Assembly: GCF_014803405.1 (NCBI RefSeq)
Contig: NZ_JACYFG010000051.1
Span: 372,001 to 436,000, forward strand
Source: Pelagicoccus enzymogenes
GTDB taxonomy: Bacteria; Verrucomicrobiota; Verrucomicrobiia; Opitutales; Opitutaceae
Reading direction: 5' to 3'
Length of the DNA: 64,000 bases
Positions 18,597 through 26,444 of the stretch are shown here, one piece after another. Positions within the stretch are counted from its first letter, which is position 1; every line of letters begins with the position of its first letter. The notes under the pieces are model-generated. The model did no database searches. It saw nothing but the letters and a program-made list of their open reading frames with translations, and was not told the DNA's origin. Both the position numbers and the translations under genes were made by a program.

Positions 18597-18770
18597 ATGA
18601 ATACGAAATTTTCAGCTCCTATGCCGTTCGCGGCTCACCTCAGGCTTCCAGGGTCTCCGTTGAGTTTTTTCCCTCGTTCCGAGCAATCCCATTTGACGGA
18701 TATCGCATGCGGGCGAGTGGACTTGTCGGGGCGCATGTCATTGGAGTGGACTAAAGGCCCGAGCGGGTAA
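18597..18770 (+). CDS. Doubtful small ORF, 57 aa
   Basis: A frame starting MNTKFSAPMPFAAHLRLPG in the gap before the TonB-receptor stop. It has no clear ribosome site, no recognised domain and a composition close to random. It is listed only because the surrounding gap is otherwise empty. The downstream 85 bases to 18854 hold nothing recognisable. Confidence 0.18.
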   Translation: MNTKFSAPMPFAAHLRLPGSPLSFFPRSEQSHLTDIACGRVDLSGRMSLEWTKGPSG

Positions 18771-18854
18771 TCCAGGCGAGCCAAGCGCGTCGCAAGATGA
18801 ACGACGCGGAGGCGCGTACCTTGTTCTTTTCCGAGCGTCCTGAGGAATTGCCTG

Positions 18855-20873
18855 CTACCAGCGGATTGTGTAGGTGGCGGTGATGGAGCGTCCGGGGTTG
18901 GGGGCTCCTCCGGGCAGGATTGATTGGCTGGCGGTGTAGTAGGTCTTGTCGAAGGCGTTGTGCGCTTTGAGGCTGATCGTATCGCTGTTGCGGATACGAT
19001 AGCTGAATGTGGCGTTGACGGTGGCGTATCCGGGCAGCTTCTCGTGTTGGCCTGCGACTGGGCTGGGGTTGCGTTGGCTGGAGTGGTAGACGGCTCCGAG
19101 GTTGATGTTCCAGTTTTCGGCGCTTCGGTTGTAGGAAAGGGACGCCAGGTTTCGGGAATCGCGGAAGCTGCTTTGGGGAAGGTCGAAGAAGTGGGTGGCG
19201 CTCAGGCGGAGGGTGGAGTGTTCGCCGAGCTGAAGAAAGGTCTCTGCCTCGATCCCGCTGCTGCCTTCCTGGTGGGCGTTGCGAAAGGTGCGGATGTCGT
19301 CGACGAAGGTTTGCACGATGGCGTCCCGAAAGGTGTTTTCAAAGAGGCTGACGCTCGCGTAAGCGTTTCTCCAGTTGCCGCCGAGGATGAGCTCGGTGGT
19401 GGTGACGGTCTCGGGCTTGAGGGCGCTGTTTCCGGTTTGCACGTTGTTGGTCGACTCCACTCGTTCCGAAAGTTTTGGGGTTCGGTAGGCTTCGCCCCAA
19501 ACGAGCTTCAGGAAGGCGCTGTCGAGGAAGGGATGGACGTATGCGACGCGGGGGCTGAGTCGGGCGGAGGCGTAGGAGAAGTCGTCGTAGCGAAATCCGA
19601 GGGTGAGGGTGTTGGAGTTGGCGAAGGTGTTCTCGAACTGGAAGTAAGTGCCGAAGATGTCGTCGCTGCGCTTGTCGCTATCGGAGATGGAGAGGAACTC
19701 CCCTTGGTAGTAGTCGACCGGGAAATCGGATTGGGAGAGGGCGGCGATGTCGTAGTTCCCGAGGATGCCGTTGGGTTCCAGCTGAGGGTTTCGGTACTCG
19801 ATTCCGAATACGATGCTTTGGTTCGAGTTTGAAGCGTAGCTGCCGTCGAGCCGGAACCAGGGTTCGTACTCCTCGACTTTGGCCTTCAGTATGACGGGTT
19901 GATCGCTGCTGGGCTGGCTAATCGAGGCGAGGGCGCCGAAGGGAGTGGTCTGGGTTTGGGTGAAGGTTTCTTGTGCCTTTAAGCCGGCCGAGAGCTTGAG
20001 GGAGTCGAAGAGCTCGCTGGCGAGGGCGTGCTCGAAGGAGAGCATGGAAAAGTCTCGACTGTTGCGGTTGATCTCAGGGCTGAGGTTTCCGGCGATGAGG
20101 AAGGAGTCGTTTTTACGCTCGGCGTGCAGCAGGGAGAGGGAGGTGGCCCCCAGGGAGAAGTGCAGGTCTACGTCGACTGTCTGGTGGGGAGTCCGCGCGA
20201 GCTGCTGCTGGCCGGTGAAGTTGTTGAAGAGGCGGAAGGATTCGCCGTCGCTGTCGGACAGGTTGGCGTGCAAGCTGACGGTGAGCCCTTGGGCGTTGCT
20301 TTGGGAAAAGTTAGCTTGGGCGCTGACGGTCCGGTGAGAGCCGATGGAAACGCTGAGATCGTTCCGCTCGCGGCTGCTGGTCAGGTTGATGACTCCGAGG
20401 AAGGCGTTGGAGCCGTAGAGGGAGGAGGCAGGGCCACGCAGGAATTCGACTGTCTCGATATTGGCGAGGGAGAGGCCGGGGATGCTGCTAGACTGGCCGC
20501 CAGAGGTTGCGTTGTCGATGCGGCGCCCGTCGAGCAGGACGATGACCTCGGAGGTGGAGGTGCCGATGGCGCGTCCTCGGGCCGAGTAGGGGGTGGCGAG
20601 GGAGCTGTCTCCGCGCTTGGCGGATTGGTAGCCGGGGGCGAAGTTGAGCAACTCCTCGAGGGTGCTCAGGCCCATGTTGTTGATTTCTTGGGAGTTGAAG
20701 ATGGTGACGGAAGCAGGGACGGTATTCAGTTTCTTGGGCGAAATCGTAGCGGAGACGACTTCCATGTCCAAGAGCTCCTCCAAGGAGAGCTCCATGAGGT
20801 CGGTCGATTCCTCGCCCTGGCTCGCGGCGGGGGAGAGTGATAAAAGCGCTAGGATTAGAAAGCGTTTCAGCAC
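18855..20873 (-). CDS. TonB-dependent outer-membrane receptor
   Basis: About 672 aa. A signal peptide (LKRFLILALLSLSPAASQGEE) is followed by a plug domain (VVSATISPKKLNTVPASVTIF; GLSTLEELLNFAPGYQ; SEVIVLLDGRRID; VEFLRGPASSLYGSNAFLGVINL) and a 22-strand-type barrel ending in an aromatic residue (TATYTIRW). The plug fits the colicin/vitamin B12 receptor class; the ligand is unknown. The GTG at 20873 is preferred as the start because it begins the signal peptide directly; a TTG at 20906 would add 11 residues. No cobalamin riboswitch is visible in the 112 bases upstream. Confidence 0.9.
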   Translation of the reverse strand: MLKRFLILALLSLSPAASQGEESTDLMELSLEELLDMEVVSATISPKKLNTVPASVTIFNSQEINNMGLSTLEELLNFAPGYQSAKRGDSSLATPYSARGRAIGTSTSEVIVLLDGRRIDNATSGGQSSSIPGLSLANIETVEFLRGPASSLYGSNAFLGVINLTSSRERNDLSVSIGSHRTVSAQANFSQSNAQGLTVSLHANLSDSDGESFRLFNNFTGQQQLARTPHQTVDVDLHFSLGATSLSLLHAERKNDSFLIAGNLSPEINRNSRDFSMLSFEHALASELFDSLKLSAGLKAQETFTQTQTTPFGALASISQPSSDQPVILKAKVEEYEPWFRLDGSYASNSNQSIVFGIEYRNPQLEPNGILGNYDIAALSQSDFPVDYYQGEFLSISDSDKRSDDIFGTYFQFENTFANSNTLTLGFRYDDFSYASARLSPRVAYVHPFLDSAFLKLVWGEAYRTPKLSERVESTNNVQTGNSALKPETVTTTELILGGNWRNAYASVSLFENTFRDAIVQTFVDDIRTFRNAHQEGSSGIEAETFLQLGEHSTLRLSATHFFDLPQSSFRDSRNLASLSYNRSAENWNINLGAVYHSSQRNPSPVAGQHEKLPGYATVNATFSYRIRNSDTISLKAHNAFDKTYYTASQSILPGGAPNPGRSITATYTIRW

Positions 20874-20985
20874 AGGCGTTTGTGAGTTTAGGCGAAAGCA
20901 AGGCAAAGGGGTAACGTCTCTCGGAAAAGAATACGTACGCTGTTGATTATTTCAATGCCCGGAGTGAAGTGTTGCTGCGGGGCGG

Positions 20986-21756
20986 CTAGAAGCTATGTCT
21001 GCTGGCCAGCGAGAGTTTCAGTCGGAAGAAGCGAATTCCTTCGTCGCGTGGGAGCTGGATGCTCTCCCAGCGGTGCAGGTCGGTTTCGCTCGTGATCCTT
21101 TTGCGCAGCGGTAGGTCGAACCAGTGTTGCATGTCGGCAGAGCCTTGGAGAACGGTCTCGATGCCGGTGGAATATTTGAAGACCGCTCGCTCTATAGTGT
21201 GGGTCTCGATTCCGTCGAGGAGTCTCGTGGAGGGGGTGGCAAGGAGGGTAAAGTCCGGTGAGTAGGGGTTGATTCCGTGGACGTAGCAGAGAAGGTTGGA
21301 AATTTGGGCGCCGTTGAGTGAACTGCTAGGCTCCCCTTCGATGCTGGACAAAAGGGCAGAGGTCGTACCGGTGACGCGGATTTCCGCGCTCATTTGGGGC
21401 TCGGGGGGAGGCGGTGAGGAGGAGGCCGTTTGGTTGGCGAGGAAGCTGGAGATCCATTCCTCGTAGCTGATGAGGACAGGCAACTCGAATCGCGAGGTGT
21501 TGGTGTAGCCCGAAACGCCGAAAGCGTTATAGGCTTGGACGCGGTAGCGGTATTCCACTCCCGAGACGGTATCCGTGTCCTTGAAGGAGGTGGTATCGCG
21601 GGGGAGCGATGCGATACGGCGGAATGGAGATCCGTTTTCCGAACGTTCGATGTGGAAGCCATCCTCGTTGTCCGAGTTGTCTTTCCAACTCAAGCTGGCG
21701 CTGGCCCAGCTCGGAGTGGTGATAGCGGTTAGAGCTCCCAGGAGGAGCAACAGCAT
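20986..21756 (-). CDS. Secreted fibronectin type III domain protein
   Basis: About 256 aa. A hydrophobic signal sequence (LLLLLGALTAITTPSWA) is followed by one fn3 domain (SLSWKDNSDNEDGFHIERS through YRYRVQAYNAFGVSGY). After a Pro/Ser linker (SSSPPPPEP) comes a segment of the type seen in verrucomicrobial secreted proteins, with a SYEEWISSFLA start and a SNLLCYVHGINP late motif resembling the 'N-LxYAxGxNP' tail. No sorting anchor follows. It sits 112 bases downstream of the TonB receptor start on the same strand. It may be a surface partner of the receptor, inference only. Confidence 0.75.
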   Translation of the reverse strand: MLLLLLGALTAITTPSWASASLSWKDNSDNEDGFHIERSENGSPFRRIASLPRDTTSFKDTDTVSGVEYRYRVQAYNAFGVSGYTNTSRFELPVLISYEEWISSFLANQTASSSPPPPEPQMSAEIRVTGTTSALLSSIEGEPSSSLNGAQISNLLCYVHGINPYSPDFTLLATPSTRLLDGIETHTIERAVFKYSTGIETVLQGSADMQHWFDLPLRKRITSETDLHRWESIQLPRDEGIRFFRLKLSLASRHSF

Positions 21757-22154
21757 CACGATGTCTTTGCCGCAGCGAATGCGGCAGGGACTTGAGGATA
21801 TCGTCTTTATCGGCGATCTGGTAAACTGGAGGATCTAGTAACGTAGTGGAATGCCTGAGGTTGCAGGCTGGAGGAGGGGTATTGCTACGGCTGCTCAGGT
21901 CCATCTCAAAGTGTCCAGATTCGCGGATTATTTGTAATTTATTTTTAACTACGTGTAGGGCCCTAGGAGATTTTGACAGCAGCGGTTTTACTATCCAGAG
22001 CGAGAGGTTTCTGTAGTTATTTTTTTGGGAACTTTTTTCGTTGAGCTGAGTCGCGGCGCTGTAATTGGAGAATGGGTACGAAGCTGCCTCTTCTCGCTTC
22101 CCGCTCGAAAGGCTCAGGATCGGTTTCAAGGATTTGTATCCGGATTTTGGTGCT
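21757..22154. other. Intergenic gap of about 400 bases
   Basis: Lies between the aminotransferase stop and the fn3 gene start, both on the minus strand. An AT-rich core at about 21925-22045 contains T- and A-runs and is the likely promoter region of the fn3 gene. I see no gene, riboswitch or REP-like repeat here. Confidence 0.5.
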
Positions 22155-23333
22155 TCAGCGCTTTGACCGCTGCATCCAATCGGAGTCTGCGAGTCGGAGG
22201 AGCCGTTCGCCAGCAGCGATGAGGGTTTCCTCCTTTTTGGCGAAGTGGAAGCGTATGAAGCGATGTTCAGGCTCCCGAAAAAAGCTGGAACCGGGAACTC
22301 CGGCTACGCCTAGCTCTCTTGCGAACCACTTTGCAGCTTCTGTGTCGTTAGGAAAACCGAGAGAAGAGATATCGACCATGACGTAGTAGGCTCCTTGTGG
22401 CTCGGTAAAGGGAAGGCCGGTTCTTCGGAGGTAGCTGAGGAAAAGCTCTTTCTTGCGAGCGTAGAGGGCTTGGAGCTCCTCGTAGTAGGAGTCGGGCAAC
22501 TCGAGTCCAGCAACGGCTGCTTCCTGTAGGGGCGCGGCCGCTCCAACGGTTAGGAAGTCGTGCACTTTTCTCGCTTGGGCGATGACCTCCGGGGAGGCTA
22601 GCACGTAGCCGAGCCGCCAGCCGGTGATGGAGTAGGTCTTGGATAGGGAGTTGCAAGTGATGACGCGTTCGAAGGCTCCGGGCAGCGAGCAGGCGTAGGT
22701 GTGGACGTGAGGTTCGTAGACGATGTGCTCGTAAGGTTCGTCGGTGATGACGTAGGCGTCGTGCTGGGTGGCGAGGTCGAGGATTTCGGAGAGTTCTTCG
22801 CGGGTGAAGACTTTGCCGGTGGGGTTGGATGGGTTGCAGACGATGATGGCCTTGGGTTTTTGCTCGAAGGCTGCGACAAGTTCGTCGCGAAGGTATCCAA
22901 AATCCGGAGCATTCAGGGTGACGTAGATCGGCTCCGCCCCGGAGAGGATCGCGTCGGCGGCGTAGTTTTCGTAGAAGGGAGAAAAGACGATGACCTTGTC
23001 GCCCGGGTTGCAGGCGGTCATCATGGCGACCATCATGGCCTCGGTGCTGCCGCAGGTGACGACCAAATGCTGGTCGGGATCTACCTCAAGGCCCGTGTTG
23101 CGGGTGATCTTTTGAGCAAGCGCTTGCCGGAATCGTGGAGCGCCCCAGGTGACGGCGTATTGGTGGTAGGGCCCGCGGGTGGCTTGCTCGAGGGCGCAGA
23201 GCACTTCCTCGGGTGGGTCGAAATCGGGAAAGCCTTGTGAGAGATTGATGGCGCCGCAGCTGTTGGCGAGGCGGGTCATTCCGCGGATGACGGATTCGGA
23301 AAACTGGGAGAGGCGGTCGGCGGGAGATGGCAT
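22155..23333 (-). CDS. PLP-dependent class I/II aminotransferase
   Basis: 392 aa, fold type I. Seen: INLSQGFPDFDPPEEV at the N-terminus, CNPSNPTGKVF with the substrate-binding Asn, ITDEPYEHIVYE, SLSKTYSITGWRLGYV containing the PLP-binding Lys, and FIRFHFAKKEETL with the carboxylate-binding Arg near the C-terminus. Closest in style to methionine/kynurenine-type aminotransferases (YbdL-like), but the substrate cannot be fixed. The redoxin gene is 78 bases upstream on the same strand. Confidence 0.9.
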   Translation of the reverse strand: MPSPADRLSQFSESVIRGMTRLANSCGAINLSQGFPDFDPPEEVLCALEQATRGPYHQYAVTWGAPRFRQALAQKITRNTGLEVDPDQHLVVTCGSTEAMMVAMMTACNPGDKVIVFSPFYENYAADAILSGAEPIYVTLNAPDFGYLRDELVAAFEQKPKAIIVCNPSNPTGKVFTREELSEILDLATQHDAYVITDEPYEHIVYEPHVHTYACSLPGAFERVITCNSLSKTYSITGWRLGYVLASPEVIAQARKVHDFLTVGAAAPLQEAAVAGLELPDSYYEELQALYARKKELFLSYLRRTGLPFTEPQGAYYVMVDISSLGFPNDTEAAKWFARELGVAGVPGSSFFREPEHRFIRFHFAKKEETLIAAGERLLRLADSDWMQRSKR

Positions 23334-23411
23334 GAAGGAGGGATATAGGGAGTCGCTCCTTTCGAGGGAAGGGATAAGTTTCCTCTTTCGGGAGGACAGG
23401 CTAGCCCGAGG

Positions 23412-23969
23412 TCATCCGCGTTCCTGGACGCTTGCCGCGTCCACCCCCTGGGCGATAGCGAGGAGTTCCTCGAGGCTCCACTGGTCGTAGGCGTGGGTAC
23501 CGTACTTGGCGGCAAGGAGGATTCCCGAGCGGTCGATCAGGAAGTCGGCCGGCAATCCAAGGGGGCCGTTTCGCAATGAAAAGCCGAGTCCTTGACGGAG
23601 AACGCCGCGAATCCCTTGGAGCATGGCTTGGGGGTGGAGCACGCTGAGAAGTGAGCTCTCCACGCCGAAGTCGCGGTAGCGTTTCTTGCTGGGGTCGGCG
23701 ATTACGGGAAAGGGTAGCTGGGAATTGAATTTTAGGAGGGATTCTACGCTCGAGTGGAAGAAGACGATTTCCTGGATGCCTGATCGTTGCAGGCGATCGT
23801 TCGCTGAGGCGAAGCTTTGGAGATGGAGGTTGCAGATAGGGCAGCCTGCGAAACGTCGGAACTGCAAGTGGGTGAAGCGATGGTGCGGCGAGGGAACGTG
23901 GGTTGTTGCGCCGTCAATGGTTTCGAGTTGCAGGTTTTTGAGTTGGGTACCGGGGGCAAACTTGGGCAT
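23412..23969 (-). CDS. Peroxiredoxin-like (AhpC/TSA) protein
   Basis: 185 aa thioredoxin-fold protein. RRFAGCPICNLHL carries a CxxC at the position of the peroxidatic cysteine; a TDxx-type strand follows (EIVFFHSSVESLLKF), then FPVIADPSKKRYRDFGVESS, which is typical of AhpC/TSA-like redoxins, and LPADFLIDRSGIL. No signal peptide, so cytosolic. It probably reduces peroxides using thiols; the CxxC could also give disulfide reductase activity. Confidence 0.8.
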   Translation of the reverse strand: MPKFAPGTQLKNLQLETIDGATTHVPSPHHRFTHLQFRRFAGCPICNLHLQSFASANDRLQRSGIQEIVFFHSSVESLLKFNSQLPFPVIADPSKKRYRDFGVESSLLSVLHPQAMLQGIRGVLRQGLGFSLRNGPLGLPADFLIDRSGILLAAKYGTHAYDQWSLEELLAIAQGVDAASVQERG

Positions 23970-24107
23970 GCCTGCGAGAGCAGACCGGTATCCCTTTTAT
24001 TCCCTTTGGGTTTAATACTTCGAATCTTGCTTCGACTTTTGAGGTGGATCGGCTTTGGGCGCTTCGCTTTGTCGGCAAGCCTCGGTACCGAAGACGATTT
24101 AGCGTTG

Positions 24108-24132
24108 GCGTCTTCGGGGAAGCCGCGCCACC
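24108..24132 (-). repeat. REP-like palindrome, type G
   Basis: GCGTCTTCGGGGAAGCCGCG then CCACC. Copies at 31981-32005 and 33756-33780. GGTGG head on the minus strand, downstream of the CHRD gene and its terminator. Confidence 0.65.
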
Positions 24133-24203
24133 TGTTTTTAAACACCTCGCAGCCGCTCCGGCAGTCGACGAAGTCGAGAGCTTGCTCCGACGATCTTCAT
24201 TCC

Positions 24204-24248
24204 AAAAAAAAGTCTCCTCCGGCCCGAGCCATTGCTGCGGACCGGAGG
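24204..24248 (-). terminator. Intrinsic terminator of the CHRD gene
   Basis: Stem CCTCCGG / CCGGAGG with an interior that can pair further, followed on the minus strand by eight T (A run 24204-24211 on the plus strand), 16 bases past the stop. Confidence 0.75.
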
Positions 24249-24264
24249 CGGATATCGGTTGGTA

Positions 24265-24777
24265 CTAAGCTGCTTCGGCCTCCTTTTTGCGGAGGCGACG
24301 GGCGGCAATCATGCAGAGGCCGATAGCGAGACCGCCGACCGCTGCGGCGGAGGTGTCGGGAACCGCATTGGCTACCTGACCGCGGACGGCGCCAGCGGGG
24401 TATTCTTGGGTGTGGATATTCAGGTAATAGTCTTGCGGGGCCGCTAGGATGTTGGCAGCCACGGGATCGATGGCGCTGCCCCAGAGCATGCCGTCGAAGT
24501 TGAATACGACGGGGCCGTTTTGGCCGGCGGGCGCGTTGTGGATGTGGAAGCCGATGATGGGCACCAGAATGTTGTCGGCCCAGAAGCTCCAGACGATCTC
24601 GTTGGTGGCTTGGTCTATCTTCAAGGTGCCCCAGGCGGTGCCGTCTGGGTCGCCCGGGCTTCCAACTTCGCTGGCTCCATCGAGCTCCACGTAGAATTCG
24701 GTGTAGTGTAGGGCGCTTGCGGTTTGGGCAACAGTGAAAGCTGCCAGGGCGAGAAGGGTTGTGATGTACTTTTTCAT
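24265..24777 (-). CDS. Secreted CHRD-like protein with VPDT C-terminal sorting signal
   Basis: 170 aa. Signal peptide (KKYITTLLALAAFTVAQTASA) and a CHRD-type beta domain (FHIHNAPAGQNGPVVFNF; YYLNIHTQEYPAGAVRGQV) resembling the chordin repeat found in bacterial surface proteins. The C-terminus is VPDT, a hydrophobic helix (GGLAIGLCMIAA), then RRLRKK: the pattern of exosortase-processed (PEP-CTERM-like) proteins in Verrucomicrobia. The protein is likely exported, cut at the motif and moved to the outer surface. No exosortase gene lies in the window. Confidence 0.85.
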   Translation of the reverse strand: MKKYITTLLALAAFTVAQTASALHYTEFYVELDGASEVGSPGDPDGTAWGTLKIDQATNEIVWSFWADNILVPIIGFHIHNAPAGQNGPVVFNFDGMLWGSAIDPVAANILAAPQDYYLNIHTQEYPAGAVRGQVANAVPDTSAAAVGGLAIGLCMIAARRLRKKEAEAA

Positions 24778-25102
24778 GTCTGCGTTGGTTGTCGTTGTCG
24801 TTTATGCCACTTGGGCGACTTACAGGGACCTTCGCACGAGCAAGGGAAGTGGATCCCAGCTTTTCAGAATCTTTTTACCTCCAGGAGCTCTGGTTCCGCC
24901 TTTATTCGCATGACTGATGGGATCTGTGTGTTTCTATGAATAATATTCATTGGATGCCCCTTTTAGCGCTCAAAGATGAGCAGATTAGAATCTGTAAAGT
25001 GCACTATCTTAAGCAGTTAGCGTTCAAATTTACACAATCGTGGAAAACCATGAAAAACGCTTAAAGCTGCCTATTCGTCTGACGTAGCTTTCAGGCGTAG
25101 TT
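24778..25102. other. Divergent promoter region
   Basis: 325 AT-rich bases between the divergent CHRD and chemoreceptor-like genes. The text around 24955-25035 (AATAATATTCATTGG, GTGCACTATCTTAAGCAG) is AT-rich enough to hold promoters for both, but no motif is clear enough to mark. No gene seen. Confidence 0.5.
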
Positions 25103-26320
25103 ATGGATTCTTACAAAATCGCAGAAAGCCATTCTTTGGATACAGTTGGTCCCGCCCATGGGCTGTCTCCAGACCAGAACGACTCGGACATGAGTTTGGA
25201 CCGTATTTCGGACCTCGCCCGAGACTTGAACAGCAGCATCGGCCAGGCGATCGATTTGATCACCAACGTGAACGTGCAAACGCGTCTGCTGTCCTTTAAC
25301 GCTCAGATAGAAGCGGCTCGAGCAGGAGGTTCCTCGGGAGCTGCTTTCGCTGTAGTTGCCCAAGCAATACAAGAGCTCTCCGACCGTACATCCAAAGTCG
25401 CGAAGGACATGAACGAGGAGACGCAGGGCACTATCAAGGAAGTGGATCATATTTCGGAAGTGATGGCTTACCGGATGTTGGGTACTCGCCTGCGGGACTT
25501 GGCTCTCAACAACATAGACTTGATCGACCGCAACCTATACGAGCGTACCTGCGACGTGCGTTGGTGGGCCACTGACTCTTCTCTGGTGGACGCTCTTAGC
25601 CATCGGAGTCGAGAGGGCATGGACTTCGCCTCGCGGCGTATGGGAATCATCCTTTCTGCCTACACTGTCTACTACGATCTCGTTCTCACTGATTTGGACG
25701 GGAAGGTGGTAGCCAACGGAAGGCCAGATCGCTACCGAAGCGTCGGGGCTGACGTGTCCGAGAGCCAATGGTTCCGCTCGGCCAGAGCGACGTCCAACGG
25801 GGACGAATACGGCTTCGAGACCTGTCACCGCTCTTCCCTTGTCAACGGCGAGCGAGTCCTGGCCTACTCGTGCGTGGTGCGTGAGGGAGGAGAATCGACC
25901 GGGCGACCCTTGGGCGTATTGGGAATATTGTTCAATTGGGACGAGCTGGCTCAGGTCATCGTGGAGCGTACGCCGCTTCCGCAAGAGGAGTGGAGCCGTT
26001 CCCGCGTTTGCATCGTTGATCAAAGCGGTAAGGTTCTTGCGGATACGAAGAACTCGAATGGTAACGAAACATTGGATACGGAAATAACTTCTCTGTTTTC
26101 CGAAGAGCGAAACTACTCGATGATCAATACCAGCGGAAAAGCTTCGGTTGTGGCCCATGCTGCGGCCCCCGGTTACGAGACCTATAGCACCGGGTGGCAC
26201 TCGATCATTATCCAGGAGCGGCCGGAGCGAAACAACGCAAAGTCCAAGACAAGCACTCGTTCCCGTTCCAGCCGCTCGGCGTTTACGGGCGAGCTCTCCA
26301 GCCTCGTGCAGCTGGCTTAA
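25103..26320 (+). CDS. Soluble chemoreceptor-like protein: MCP signalling tip then Cache domain
   Basis: 405 aa without a membrane helix. The N-terminus has the conserved tip of a methyl-accepting chemotaxis signalling domain, here NVQTRLLSFNAQIEAARAGG followed by AFAVVAQAIQELSDRTSKVA (about residues 50-100). After a linker helix comes a Cache-type sensor domain (about residues 150-360; ASRRMGIILSAYTVYYDLVLTDLDGKVVANG; RVCIVDQSGKVLADT). In ordinary receptors the sensor comes first, is periplasmic, and is followed by membrane helices. A Ser/Arg-rich tail ends the protein. It may signal to a cytosolic CheA complex, inference. Confidence 0.8.
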   Translation: MDSYKIAESHSLDTVGPAHGLSPDQNDSDMSLDRISDLARDLNSSIGQAIDLITNVNVQTRLLSFNAQIEAARAGGSSGAAFAVVAQAIQELSDRTSKVAKDMNEETQGTIKEVDHISEVMAYRMLGTRLRDLALNNIDLIDRNLYERTCDVRWWATDSSLVDALSHRSREGMDFASRRMGIILSAYTVYYDLVLTDLDGKVVANGRPDRYRSVGADVSESQWFRSARATSNGDEYGFETCHRSSLVNGERVLAYSCVVREGGESTGRPLGVLGILFNWDELAQVIVERTPLPQEEWSRSRVCIVDQSGKVLADTKNSNGNETLDTEITSLFSEERNYSMINTSGKASVVAHAAAPGYETYSTGWHSIIIQERPERNNAKSKTSTRSRSSRSAFTGELSSLVQLA

Positions 26321-26444
26321 GGGCGCATTTGCGAAAGGCCTTAGCCGAGAGGGTTGGAGCGCTTCATCGAGGAGACGCTGAGGTTGGAATCGATCCGGCT
26401 GCAGCCTGCATTTGTTAGGCGACGCGGCTCGTTCGCCTTTTCCG

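Noticed and set aside
20874-20985. Cobalamin riboswitch before the TonB receptor
   Set aside because: The gap is 112 bases and no B12-box or conserved core is visible.
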